A stretch of 44,830 bases of DNA from Chlorokybus atmophyticus (GCA_009103225.1 RHPI01002402.1:959771-1004600); one strand, 5' to 3'; shown: positions 33,319 to 44,006, counted from the stretch's first letter. Made by a program: numbers and translations. Notes: generated from the sequence alone by a model not told the origin.

Positions 33319-33839
33319 GCATAAGGCGTTCCATGAACCATAGGAGATAAGGACGTACTACAAGTGCGACTCTAGTGCGGGGCATTAGACTTTTAAAACC
33401 GCCTCATTTTCGTTTTCGCACCTCGTACATTGGGCGGGCCAACTGGCGGCGGCAGCGCCACCATTAGCTAAGCAGGCGGCACCCAACTATTAAATATAGA
33501 GATGCCTCCTGGTCTATCTGTAGATGCACCTCGTCGTGGAGGTTGGCGCTACAAGTTCACATTGCCCCCGGTGTTCAACCAGGCAACTGTCGCCAACCAG
33601 CAGCAGCCACTCTTGGCCAACCAATCGCAACAAGACCGCGCGCTAATGCCCAGCCTATCACAACAGCTCCACGTGCAACCGCAATCGCAAGGGCAAGCTA
33701 GAATGCATGCGTTCTTGATGCACTGTGCACATTGCTTCTTGCTCAACTTCAAGCTTTTATGCTTGCTTCTTTCATGACTAGCACAGTGACTCGCTGCATG
33801 CATTCTGAATACAATGTGCATGTGACGGTGCTCGTGCCT

Positions 33840-34502
33840 TGTCACCTGTGAGTTGGTCCGATCCACAACCCTCTCACCAAGACACGGTATTCACACCAGA
33901 CCCTTGCCCCCTCTGCCAAGCACACACGAGCGCCCCGCCACTCGCGTACGCACGCGCATGCGCTCGAAGCTACACACCGACTTGTGTAGCGCCTTGGATC
34001 GTCACACAAGCAAGCACACACCAGTGGACACACGCTAGCAACCCCTTCTAGCCACCACCAAGCTTGCACACAAGAAACTAGGGAGCTAAGGGTTGTATTC
34101 CAAATTGTAGAATGTCACTTTTATACCTACCAGTCTGCACATGCTACTGTCTAGACGATTCTAGCGATCGAAGGAACTAGAAGCTAAGATATAATTGCAG
34201 AATCTTGTAGTACACTTCTAGACCTTTCCAACGCATCAAAGATCTCCTAATTTGCTGCTCACATGGTCAAGTTATACTACTTGGCGCCAGGCCCTTCCAG
34301 AAATCTGGTCGAGCCCTTCTCGACTGGCCCTCCGTTTTCTGGCACCTTCCGGACTGGTCTTGGGGCCCCGGTCGATATCCGCGGCAGACTCATAACTCGC
34401 CGATATCCGCCACAAGTCATAACAAACATGTACCTAACAAATAAGGCCTAAAACGGCCATGAAAATTATACAAAATTACAAAATTTGGCCTTGACTGTTA
34501 CA
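33840..34502 (-). repeat. Left LTR (3' LTR in element orientation)
   Basis: About 663 bp, ending in plus orientation with TGTTACA at 34502. Its outer start is placed at TGTCACCTGTGAG by comparison with the right copy. It contains CATGGTCAAGTTATACTAC and the AATAAGGCCTAAAACGG stretch shared with the right copy. Confidence 0.8.
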
Positions 34503-35950
34503 CTCCTCCCCCCCCAGGGTGAGCTTCGTCCTCGAAGCTCGCGAGGTTGTCGTCGAGCAAGATAGGCACGCACAACGTCTTGAGCATTAGTCAAGTGTGC
34601 CTCTGGCTCCCAGGATGCTTCATGCAACGGATAGCCCTTCCATTTCACTAAGAACTTGCGTACGCCATGCACAAACTTCTCACCAAGGATGTCTTCTACC
34701 TCCCACTCTGGTTCACCGTCCGTGCCAACTTCGGGGGGCGGCCTTTCTGGCGGTTGTCCTCGATACGCTTTCAGAAGGGAGACGTGAAAAACGGGGTGCA
34801 CACGCATGGTGTCGGGTAGCTCCAGCTTGTACGCCACGTCTGAGACAACTTTGCTGACCTTAAATGGTCCCAACCAGCGTTCATTCAGCTTGCGAACTCT
34901 CGTACGCACCTGTACGTGCTTCGCGGAGAGTAACAAAATGTCGCCTTTTTGAAACGTGAGGTGGCGGCGATGCGCGTCCGCGTACTGCTTCTGCCGATTT
35001 TGTGCCACCAATAGCGCCTCCCTAGCTGCCTTATTAACGTCCGCGCACTTTGTAAGGAAATCATTGGTTGCCTCCACGCGCACGGCATGTCGTCGCGGTG
35101 TCCATGCCGTCAACGGTGTCAATGGATGTTGCCCGTAGTTCATAAGGAAGGGAGTGACACCTGTGCTTGCATTGTGGTGGTTGTTGATCGCAAACTCCAC
35201 CAACTCAAGCAGCTCCGCCCAATTGTCTTGTCGCGCGTTAACGTAGCAACGCAGCATGTCCTCAATCACACGGTTGGCCCGCTCCGTTTGCCCATCAGTT
35301 TGCGGATGGAATGCCGTGCCAAACTTCAGTGTGGTACCAAGTGCACCATGCAGCGCCTCCCAAAACTTACTTGTAAAGCGCGGGTCGCGATCACTCACAA
35401 TGCTTCGTGGTAATCCATGAGAACGAAACACATGCTCCACGAACAAGCTTGCTGCCTCCGGTGCCGTGCAAGACTCACTACACGGTGCCAAGCAGACCAT
35501 TTTGCTGGTTTTGTCGACGAACACAAGTATAGCGTCGTACCCTTCTTTTGTCTTTGGTAGCCCCGTGATAAAGTCCATGGTAACTTGCTCCCACTTGGAT
35601 AATGGCACAGGGAGAGGTTGCAGCAACCCACCTGGCTTTTGGTTGCTTGCCTTCACCCTTTGGCATGCGTCGCACAACGCCACGTAGTCGCGCACATCGC
35701 GATGCATCTTTCGCCAATAAAAACGCTGCTTCAAGCTTGCCAAAGTCCTCTCCAACCCTTGGTGACCAGCAATGGGCACGTCATGAGCTTCCTTCAGCAA
35801 CTTCACACGGATATGCGCGACGTTGGGGATGTACAAGCGCCCGTGGTGCCAAAGCAGCCCGTCGCGCATTGACCAATGCCCACTTGTGTCCGTAGCTGCA
35901 TTTTCCAGCTCTTGCAACACTTTCATACCCTCCGTGTCTTCACGAACCAC
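34466..35950 (-). CDS. Ty3 integrase with C-terminal chromodomain
   Basis: An intact 494-codon minus-strand frame; the same frame is open upstream to about 36080. It shows the HHCC zinc finger (HDVPIAGHQGLERTL ... CDACQRVK) and the DDE core: MDFITGLP, VSDRDPRF and TDGQTERANRVIE supply Asp, Asp and Glu. A GPF/GPY-like segment (RWLGPFKVSKVV) and a chromodomain (EWEVEDILGEKF ... FLVKWKGYPLHEASWEP) follow. Integrase inserts the cDNA, and chromodomains direct it to marked chromatin. The frame ends inside the left LTR after crossing the polypurine tract. It is cut off from a working RT, so the element cannot be autonomous. Confidence 0.9.
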   Translation of the reverse strand: MVREDTEGMKVLQELENAATDTSGHWSMRDGLLWHHGRLYIPNVAHIRVKLLKEAHDVPIAGHQGLERTLASLKQRFYWRKMHRDVRDYVALCDACQRVKASNQKPGGLLQPLPVPLSKWEQVTMDFITGLPKTKEGYDAILVFVDKTSKMVCLAPCSESCTAPEAASLFVEHVFRSHGLPRSIVSDRDPRFTSKFWEALHGALGTTLKFGTAFHPQTDGQTERANRVIEDMLRCYVNARQDNWAELLELVEFAINNHHNASTGVTPFLMNYGQHPLTPLTAWTPRRHAVRVEATNDFLTKCADVNKAAREALLVAQNRQKQYADAHRRHLTFQKGDILLLSAKHVQVRTRVRKLNERWLGPFKVSKVVSDVAYKLELPDTMRVHPVFHVSLLKAYRGQPPERPPPEVGTDGEPEWEVEDILGEKFVHGVRKFLVKWKGYPLHEASWEPEAHLTNAQDVVRAYLARRQPRELRGRSSPWGGRSVTVKAKFCNFV

Positions 35951-36015
35951 TTGCCGAATCTGGTCGGTCCACTCGGGCTGCGCTTGAGCCAGGACCTCAA
36001 TTGCATTAAGCCGGC

Positions 36016-36719
36016 TCAGCGTGTCAGCAACACCATTTGACGTACCGGGCTTGTACTTGATATCGAAGACAAAAGTTGAAAGAACTCAAGCCATCGAGCT
36101 TGTCCGCGACTTAGATGAGGTTTTGTTTGTAAGTACCTCAATGGAGAGTGATCCGTCTCAAGCACGAACTTTTTGCCTTCCAAAAAACAACGCCATTGTC
36201 GTAGCGCCATGACTTGCGTTAAAAGTTCCTTCTCGTGCACGAAGTAATTCAGCTCCGCACCACTCATCTTTTTGCTGAAGAATGCTACTGGTTGAAGGCC
36301 GTTGCCATGGTCTTGCTGCAAACAGCTCCTACGGCTGTGTCGGACGCGTCGCAAGCCAAAGTAAATGTCTTTTCCATGTCGGGGTGAGCCAAGACTGGTG
36401 CCTCCGTCAGCGCCTTCTTCAACGCAGCAAATGCATGTTCCTCTGTTGCTGACCAGCTCCAAGGCTTTCCCTTCTTAAGTAGGGCAGTCAAGGGAGCAGC
36501 TATGCGCGAAAACCCCATGATAAACTTGCGATAATACCCCGCAAGGCCTAAAAAGGACATCACCTCCTTTACGTTGGTTGGGGAAGCCCACTCGCGCACC
36601 ACCTGCACTTTGTTGGGGTCCGGCTTGATGCCTTCATGCGACACAATGTGGCCTAGGTACTCCACCTCTCGAAGCAAGAATTTGCACTTTTGTAGCTGGG
36701 CGTACAGCTTGTGGTGCGC
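36016..36719 (-). pseudogene. Ty3 RT C terminus and RNase H, frameshifted
   Basis: The minus strand reads HHKLYAQLQKCKFLL and REVEYLGHIVSHEGI (RT thumb/connection), then LGLAGYYRKFIMGFSRIA. RNase H follows from LACDASDTAVGAV, with FSKKMSGAELNYFVHEKEL and ETDHSPLRYL. The frame changes near 36300 (TMATAFNQ to HGNGLQPVAFF) and again near 36080 before rejoining the integrase frame. Two frameshifts break pol. The segment begins abruptly at about 36719, where an inverted RT piece is joined. Confidence 0.8.
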
Positions 36720-37208
36720 GAAAACACTGCAAAGTCAGCACCAGAGCTGAGTGACGATGCTAAGACGGCTACGATGGACCTTGAGGTGTGTAAACTTGTT
36801 AAAGAATATCAAGATATCATGGTGGACGGACCTCCATCTGGTCTACCACCTCCACGGAGCGTAGACCACCGTGTGGAGCTGATTGAGGGCGTGCACAAGC
36901 CACCGTATCGACCCGTATACAAGTTGTCACCTTTGGAGCTGGAAGAGGCCGAGAGGCAGGTGGCGGACTTGCTGATAAGCGGCTACATCAGGCCTAGTAA
37001 GTCCCCCTATGGTGCACCTATTTTGTTTGTACGAAAGAAGAACGGGAGCTTACGCATGTGCGTCGACTACCGAGCTCTCAACAACATGACGAAGAGGAAT
37101 TGCGTTCCACTCCCACGTATCGACGAGTTGCTGGAGCAATTGCAAGGTGCGCAGTACTTCACAACACTTGATCTTGCTGGCGGTTATCACCAAATCCGCA
37201 TCGCGCCC
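36720..37208 (+). pseudogene. Inverted Ty3 reverse-transcriptase N-terminal piece
   Basis: On the plus strand, opposite to the rest of pol, the frame carries VELIEGVHKPPYRPVYKLSP, SKSPYGAPILFVRKKNGS, MCVDYRALNN and LDLAGGYHQIRIAP (RT fingers and motif A). It stops being RT after IAP at about 37208, where the right LTR begins. The catalytic YxDD region is absent. An internal inversion with deletion, or two element pieces joined head to head, would explain it; an assembly error is also possible. Confidence 0.8.
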
Positions 37209-37210
37209 GT

Positions 37211-37859
37211 TATCACCTCTGAGTTGGTCCAATCCACAACCCTCTCACCAAGACACGGTATTCACATCGGAACCTTGCCCCCTCTGCCAAGCACACACGA
37301 GCGCCCCGCCACTCGCGTACGCACGCGCATGCGCTCGAAGCTACACACCGACTTGTGTAGCGCCTTGGATCGTCACACAAGCAAGCACACACCGGTGGAC
37401 ACACGCTAGCAACCCCTTCTAGCCACCACCAAGCTTGCACACAAGAAACTAGGGAGCTAAAGGTTGTATTCCAAATTGTAGAATGTCACTTTTATACCTA
37501 CCAGTCTGCACATGCTACTGTCTAGACGATTCTAGCGCTTGAAGGAACTAGAAGCTAAGATATAATTGCAGAATCTTGTAGTACACTTCTAGACCTTTCC
37601 AACGCACCAAAGATCTCCTAATTTGCTGCTCACATGGTCAAGTTATACTACTTGGCGCCAGGCCCTTCCAGAAATCTGGTCGAGCCCTTCTCGACTGGCC
37701 CTCCGTTTTCTGGCACCTTCCGGACTGGTCTTGGGGCCCCGGTCGATATCCGCGGCAGACTCATAACTCGCCGATATCTGCCACAAGTCATAAAAAACAT
37801 GTACCTAACAAATAAGGCCTAAAACGGCCATGAAAATCACAAAATTTCGCCTTGTTACA
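37211..37859 (-). repeat. Right LTR
   Basis: About 649 bp in direct orientation with the left LTR and nearly identical to it. It lacks about 14 bases present in the left copy near the TGTTACA end. Its inner edge abuts RT coding sequence rather than a primer-binding site. Confidence 0.8.
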
Positions 37860-39775
37860 GTGCACGTTGCTTCTTGCTCAAATGTGAGGGTTGCATTTCA
37901 TGGCTGGCAGCATGACTGACGTGGTTTTGCTTGCACAGGTTTGATTAAAACCCTCAACGTATTTGGCCGTGACATAGCAACCTCGGCCGTCAGCAACCCT
38001 TCCCTAAGCAAGTGGAAGATTGGCAACGAGCTAAGCACCGTATGACATTGTGACACTGTGTGTAACGAATTGTTCTTCTGTGGACAGCATTTGCGGAATG
38101 CCGTCGTTGAAATCATAAACGGCCACTAGGTAGAGAGCCACGTTTTTCCCAAGGAGGACGCTATTGATAACGTCATGTGTCAGGTGCTGTGAATGCTTCA
38201 TAACCTCACTGCACCTTGACATTGACCAACGTGCCCGTGTAGTTGACTTCAACTATGACGACGAGGCCGATGCGGCCAAGTTCTATGAGGTGTATTGGAC
38301 GCCTAAGGAGTGCCCTTTCCACTGGAGTGTCGCCTTGGAAAAAGCTATGCAAGTCCGGTCTAAGGACGTCACCAAGATTCAGCAAGTCCTTGAGAAGGAG
38401 TACAAGTGGACACTGACAGCGACAAGCGCAAGTGAGTTGGGACACTCACCATCATGTCTGCTATACAACACTGCCTTCTTACTCAGCCTCCATACACACA
38501 TACGCATCTCGCCTATTGTAACCGATTCAATCAGGCACATCGACGCCCTAATGGACCCCGAGACCCCAAAAGCCCAGATCCGCAACGCGCTCCAAAGTAA
38601 GTCATAGGCACTATTCTAGCCTAGTGCAGGCTCAACTTGAACTATCTGTATCGTGACTAATGCCTTGTTGGTATAACTCTCGCAGATAAGTCATGGCGAA
38701 AATCTGAGGTAATCGACAATGCAGACCCGAAGCGGAGAAGATACATTCATGAATGGGGCAATCCAATAGTCCGGCAAATGATCGTGCAATGTTGGTCTTA
38801 CGCCGTCACTGCACCTGGTCACCGGCAGCTGACAGTCAACCACCTCGCATACTTGTTGCTTACGGTGAGCACTCTGAACTAAATCACTAGCAATTTAGGA
38901 ATGCTGTAGCCCCAAACTACAGGCTTGCAGACGCGCTGCAGTGAATAGTGGCTTTCAATGCCACTAAAACATGCATGTAAAGTACGCAGGTGGAGCGCAT
39001 CCTAAAGGGCAAGGATGGAGACCCTCTCCTAGCTGCTAGCATCAACACACATGAGGAGTACCTCAGCAAATAAACACCATGATCATGTCAATGAAGCGGG
39101 AGATAAGGTAACGGTTCGCAGCCCTCCAGCCATTCACCCTTGTGAAGCGCCGTACTGCATCTTGTGTCGAATACCTAGAAGATCTCAATTGGCACCGGTC
39201 GCAAGAGACAACAGCATGTGACCCGCTGAGGCGGAAGCGGCATTTGATTGGCTAGCGCAACCGTTTGAGGAGGAGAAAGAGCAAGCTCCGGCGTCTCCTT
39301 TGCGGTCCCCAGCGCGTGGTGCTTTCTTCCATGATGACGTGCAAGGCGATGATGGAGAGGAGCTGTAGCTCAGTTGGTAGTCCGTTTAGCTGGTAGTGTA
39401 CACAGCTGCAAGGCTCTTATGACTTAATGTTGTGCATCTCAAACCAGCTCAGTCAATCTTCATTATGCTCATGCATGAAACAACTTGCATCCTTATATAT
39501 ATACAGCAGAACTGCAAGCAACGCAAGTTATATAATCAAACTACAAGCCTTGGCAAGTGACTGAGAGCCACAATACACATCTCAGGTACCTTTACACAGC
39601 ACATGCACATAATGATGCTGGCAGTCAATGACAGTCGCGTGTAGTTATGCTATGCAAATACATATAACAATAGTTAGGCATCAGTCACCTTCAGTTGCTT
39701 ACAGAATGCTTTACCTTGACAACAATTACCTAGTTGGTGCTTTTTATTAGCATCCGTCGCCTGCTCTATGCCAGT

Positions 39776-40036
39776 GTGTAACATGCAAGTGCCTGTCACA
39801 TAGGCTGAGTCACTTAAGTAGCCGATGTGTAACTTGCAGGTGCCTGTTAATCAGGTATAGTCCTGTTAAGGCCTGATGTGCATCTTACAGATGCCCGTTA
39901 TGTAGGTATAGCCACCCGTTAATGCCTGATAGGTAACTTACACGTGCCCGTTAATTAGGTCTAGTCACCTGTTAAGGCCTGATAAGTAACTTACAGATGC
40001 CTTTTTAATTAGGCATAGTCAACTGTTAAAGACTGA
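39776..40036 (+). repeat. Tandem repeat, five copies of 52-53 bp
   Basis: Five degenerate units start near 39776, 39826, 39878, 39931 and 39984. Each follows the pattern GTAACTTRCA, then GTGCCYGTTAAT, AGGTATAGTC and CTGTTAAGGCCTGAT. Outer copies are more diverged than inner ones. Minisatellite type, with no coding frame. Confidence 0.75.
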
Positions 40037-40190
40037 ATTGTAACGGGTAGGGTCTGATGGTAACGAAAGTTATACTTAGGTCTCTGTATTAAGATTGCAC
40101 GGACTAAGCCACGACAATCCAAATGAGTATCTTCAGGTGCACGTCCGTTGATAATACTTGATTAGCCGACAGGCGAAACATTTTGCGACG

Positions 40191-40210
40191 AGGGGGGGTG
40201 GGGGGGTGGG
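40191..40210 (+). repeat. G-rich tract
   Basis: Two runs of seven G and one of three G, separated by single T bases, form a tract that could fold as a G-quadruplex. It marks the left edge of the AT-rich region. Confidence 0.6.
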
Positions 40211-42222
40211 ATGTAACAGCGGAAATATCGTATCTTACATTACTTAAAAAAATCATTGATTCTTATTAAGCAATAAATAATATTTATTATTTCAATTACA
40301 TGTCAATGCATGCAACAGGAATTGACACCAATGCAAAAGATATACGAGCGTATCACGCTATCTTTATCATAGACAAGATTCATGAGCTAGTGAAGCGTTG
40401 CGTGCAAACTATATACGATATTATTGTGTGATTTTTGCATTCTATGTGCACATTTGTCATTCAAGTTGATGATTATAATATGTCATCATTGAATAATGCT
40501 TCTCATATTAAAATGCAAATGGCATTTATGGTATCACTGATGCCGAGGCTATTCGCATGCAAGTCTCGTCTGAAGTAAGCTACAATAGCGCACACATTTG
40601 ATATAAAAGCTGAAAGGCAAACACGCTCACCACGAGACTCGCGCTGGTTGCGCAACCAATAGTACTGGCACGGCACCGTAATCAAAAGCAATGACATATG
40701 CCAATTGGTGCCAGTCATGGTCACAAACTTGCATTGCCCGCACTCGCATGACTGCGGTGCCAATCTTAGCAGCATTGTTACTATTGTTTGTGGTGGTGGT
40801 AGAGCAGGCTCACAAGTTCAATAAAAAAGGCAAGTGGCAATACGGACCAAAACGCTTTACACTAATATCGACACAACTTTACAAGACCCATGTGCACTTG
40901 AACAAGCCTTCCGTGCCGCTGATCATAAATGCACATGGTATATTATGTTTGAATTACTTTTCAAATCAAGTAAAGTTATTAAGTTGTCAATTTATAAGTC
41001 AAATTATATTTTTGTCATATCATCAACCCAACTTGTAATCGAAATGTGACTTGCATTTAAGGTTAATATATAGCTAATGGGAAGAAGCATAAACATCGCT
41101 GGTTTTAAAATCAAACCAGCATAGACATCACCGATTGTGAATGCTTGCCAAGCATGCACAGTGGTTGAATGGTGGCCACTACGTCAGCAATAATTTAAGT
41201 AGAGCTGCCATTTCAATTGCAGCTGTTCTCAAGCCTTGTTTGGTATGTTTTGAACTTAAGCAAGAGTCTTCACTGGACTCACGTTGACAATGATGACCGA
41301 TCGCATACTTGAAACGTGCGTGTCAGTAGACTAAGGTGTGCTGATTAAATGCATGCCGTATTATTCAACATGGAGAGCAGCGCCGTGGCTGCTGAGGCGA
41401 GGGAAGAGAAGCTTCTTGCTGCTGCATAACTTTCTTGTGCTAATCATTGCATGTTTAAGTCGCATGCACGCGTGCATATCACAAGCTACAACGGCTCATG
41501 TCTTCAGTGTGATGACTCAAGTAGCCGCCAACCCAGCCACTGCCTCGTCAAGTCCGCCTCGACTCCATCTCATGAGCTCTACTGCACCTACCCGTGTTGC
41601 TCTCTCAATGGCTGCGTGTGGGTAGGGAGACTTGTGTCGGCTTTACACTATTCGCTTTACTGTTCAAAGGTTGTCTTCAATATCTCTTGCATATGCAATT
41701 GTTAACTTAATTTCAACCAACTTTACCGTGTATGGATACCGACTCCAGTATTTCATATATAAACATTATATTGCAATACATTATATTATAATACATTATC
41801 ATTTAATAAAAGCATACGTCACGTATACGTTGGTGGTATGGCGTACGAACCCGCCGCCCGCTGCATAGTGCAATGTTGGAATTTTTTGGAGGTAAATATT
41901 AACCTTTTATGAACCGTTCAAGCAAGACATGTCATATAATATACCTGCTTTGCAAATAAGATTGATCATGTAATACAAATCAAATTGCTTGCTCACGACA
42001 CTCAGCTTTTCAGAGGACTCCTCTAAGAGGCAGTTTGGAACTGCCTGTAACGTTGGGCATTTTACACTATACATGCCACATTGCCATATGAGTAATATCA
42101 GGTTGTATCGGCGAGGTCGTCTTTAATCCATCATCAAGCCCTTTGTAAAGGTTCGTTATCAGACAATGTTGAAAAGTTGATTCGTTCGACATCACGTTGT
42201 ATCGTCTTACATGTCATCACGC

Positions 42223-42243
42223 ACGACATGCATTGCATGTCGT
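42223..42243. repeat. Perfect inverted repeat, 10 bp arms
   Basis: ACGACATGCA and TGCATGTCGT are separated by one T. Confidence 0.8.
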
Positions 42244-43020
42244 AGATGCGAGTGTCACATCTTGCAGAGTTGTTGTTACTACCGGCATATAACTTGAAAG
42301 TGATCATGATGTCGCCCCAGATGTATATCAGTGTACTTCACGTGCTAAAGCGAGCTCAAGGCTCACGATTTTTAATCGAGTTGTTGCCACACAAGTTCAG
42401 CGTGCGTGTGTATTGTGCAAATCAACTTTAAACTCATGTCACCTGTTGAACCCACATGTTGTGTAAGCGTTTAAATTGTAATCATGCATTTCCGCACTTC
42501 ATGTTAAACCAAGTCGAACCCACCAATGCCTCAAAATACATCGAAGCAATTGAACCAATTACTTACTCAATTATTTTTTGTTGTATGTATTATCGCACGC
42601 TGCAGATCATATGTAACATATGATATGTAGCAATATGAGTTACATACATCATATAAATACATAAAACCGTTAGCTAACAAGCTAAAAATGATGGAGTTTA
42701 GCTTGTATTACATAAGCACAAATTAAACACTTGCTTATGTTATGCCTTATGTAACATACAAATCTTAATAAATCATGACATGATTATTAATAATACATGA
42801 GGCATACATAATGTCGTGTGTTTTGCATTATATTATTTAATAACAACTGTTCGTCTCGCATAACTATTTATTGCGGTCAACACATTTCGTGCATTTTACA
42901 TGAAATCAAGTGCGTTCACACATATAACTATCACATTCACGCAATCTATACAATGTACTGAATAATATATACTGTTCGGCACAAACTATAATATGTATCA
43001 AATAGTGTATACTATCATGC

Positions 43021-43052
43021 ATCGTGCAAGCCATTGCAATGGCTTGCACGAT
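43021..43052. repeat. Perfect 32 bp palindrome
   Basis: ATCGTGCAAGCCATTG is followed directly by its exact reverse complement, with no spacer. Symmetry continues outward with a one-base slip. Confidence 0.9.
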
Positions 43053-43531
43053 TGCATATATAACTCTAGAAAACTACATGATACATTACTTGTGAGAAAC
43101 GTCAAATTGTTGTGAACATCTATCGATGGTTCAAGCTGTGGTAATGTTTCAACGCCATTAGTGCAATCTCAAACATTCCAGTAGCTGAACCACATGCAGT
43201 TGCCCGTATTGTTACATCCGTGGCAAGTCACGTGACGCCTTAACAAGAACTGCCGCCGAAAAGCTGCCGGTTGCATGGCGCCTGAACGTATTAAGCCCTC
43301 AACTAGAAACTTAACTGCGGCGGGAATTTTAGTGCTTTTCACAGAAGCCCGATTTCCCAGAACCCAGAAACTCCTTAGACGGACGTTTTGCTTGCTTCGG
43401 CGCATTGCCGAGAGGATTGGCGTGGTATTCGCTAAAAATCACAGAACGCCATCGAGCTTATAAGGGTTTCTATCGAGCTCCGGTTCGCCTCGTCGAAACC
43501 GTTATTGGCGATTTGTCCTCATGCGCGACAG

Positions 43532-43540
43532 TTAGGGTTA
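43532..43540 (+). promoter_or_regulatory. Telomere-like motif upstream of the secreted-protein gene
   Basis: TTAGGGTTA, related to the telo-box, lies about 470 bases upstream of the ATG at 44007. Function is inferred only from similarity to the motifs near 4250 and 19130. Confidence 0.3.
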
Positions 43541-43701
43541 GTTGGAGGGGGGTGGACAACGCGGCCGAATCAGCAGCCAATTGTGCATTGAATGTCACAC
43601 ACAGCGACTGTGAGGGGGAAAAATAAACAAGTACCTATACCCACTCTTCCCCGCCAGTGCCTTAGACAGTTATCACAGCGGGCTTCGCCGGCCCCAGGCA
43701 A

Positions 43702-43741
43702 GGCGGCGGCGGCGGCGGCGGCGGCGGAGGAGGAGGAGGAG
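43702..43741 (+). repeat. GGC/GGA trinucleotide tract
   Basis: A run of GGC triplets followed by GGA triplets, like the tract upstream of IFT38. It lies about 265 bases before the start codon of the next gene and is probably 5' UTR or proximal promoter. Confidence 0.7.
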
Positions 43742-44006
43742 CAGCTGGGGCTGCGCCCGTACAGGCGCCAGACAGGCCTTCATAGGCCAGGAGGACCGTC
43801 AAGGCTGGGATCGGCGCATGCTGGCCTGCTTGTGACAAGCGCCCGGAATTAGGGGTTGATTCTTCGAGGTGCATTGAGGGGCAGGCAGCAGCGATCCCCC
43901 CTGGTGCAGAGCATGTCATCCCCCCTGTAGTTGCCGTAGTCGCCCCCTTCCTCCAATGGAAGAAGGAAGCCGGAGAAGACGGCCCCCCCGCCCGGGGGGC
44001 GGCCAG

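Larger units (their letters stand above)
33840..37859 (-). mobile_element. Rearranged Ty3/gypsy chromovirus
   Basis: Two direct LTRs (33840-34502 and 37211-37859) flank pol remnants. In minus orientation the left LTR is preceded by a polypurine tract (34503-34517), and the LTR starts TGTAACA. Integrase with chromodomain and RNase H are on the minus strand, but a reverse-transcriptase N-terminal piece is on the plus strand and runs directly into the right LTR. Gag, protease, the catalytic RT core (YxDD) and a primer-binding site are missing. The LTRs are nearly identical (scattered single changes plus an indel near the outer end), so the insertion is young while the interior is already rearranged. 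Confidence 0.85.
33502..39368 (+). pseudogene. Unrecognised multi-exon gene split by the Ty3 element
   Basis: Exon 1 at 33502 (ATG; WRYKFTLPPVFNQATV, then Gln-rich) is cut off by the retroelement. Downstream exons begin at about 37939 (GLIKTLNVFGRDIATSAVS). They continue near 38243-38430 (FNYDDEADAAKFYEVYW ... KIQQVLEKEYKWTLT), 38540-38596, 38686-38862 (SWRKSEVIDNADPKRRRY, HRQLTVNHLAYLLLT) and 38989-39073 (VERILKGKDGDPLL), ending in TAA at 39071-39073. Donors and acceptors are mostly good (CAAA|GTAAGT, ACG|GTGAGC). Coding-like sequence continues in other frames to TAG near 39366 (VEYLEDLNWHRSQE, AAFDWLAQPFEEEKEQ), implying frameshifts. The junction before 38540 does not keep phase. No family recognised. 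Joining exon 1 to the rest is inferred only from strand, order and spacing. Confidence 0.4.
40212..43150. other. AT-rich, hairpin-rich region, no gene seen
   Basis: About 3 kb is clearly AT-richer than the rest of the window, with short open frames lacking motifs. Inverted repeats are frequent: GGCAGTT/AACTGCC (about 42031-42047), ACGACATGCA/TGCATGTCGT (42223-42243), ATCATATG/CATATGAT (about 42606-42625), ACAAGCTAAA/TTTAGCTTGT (about 42677-42707) and a 32 bp palindrome (43021-43052). I cannot assign it to a known element class. Confidence 0.5.

Noticed and set aside
39358-39420. tRNA-like start GGAGCTGTAGCTCAGTTGGTAG
   Set aside because: There is an A-box match but no B box and no acceptor-stem pairing downstream. 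GAGCTGTAG also reads as the C-terminal codons and stop of the split gene.
40503-40775. 90-codon minus-strand frame in AT-rich DNA
   Set aside because: No homology signal, no splice context and low-complexity surroundings.
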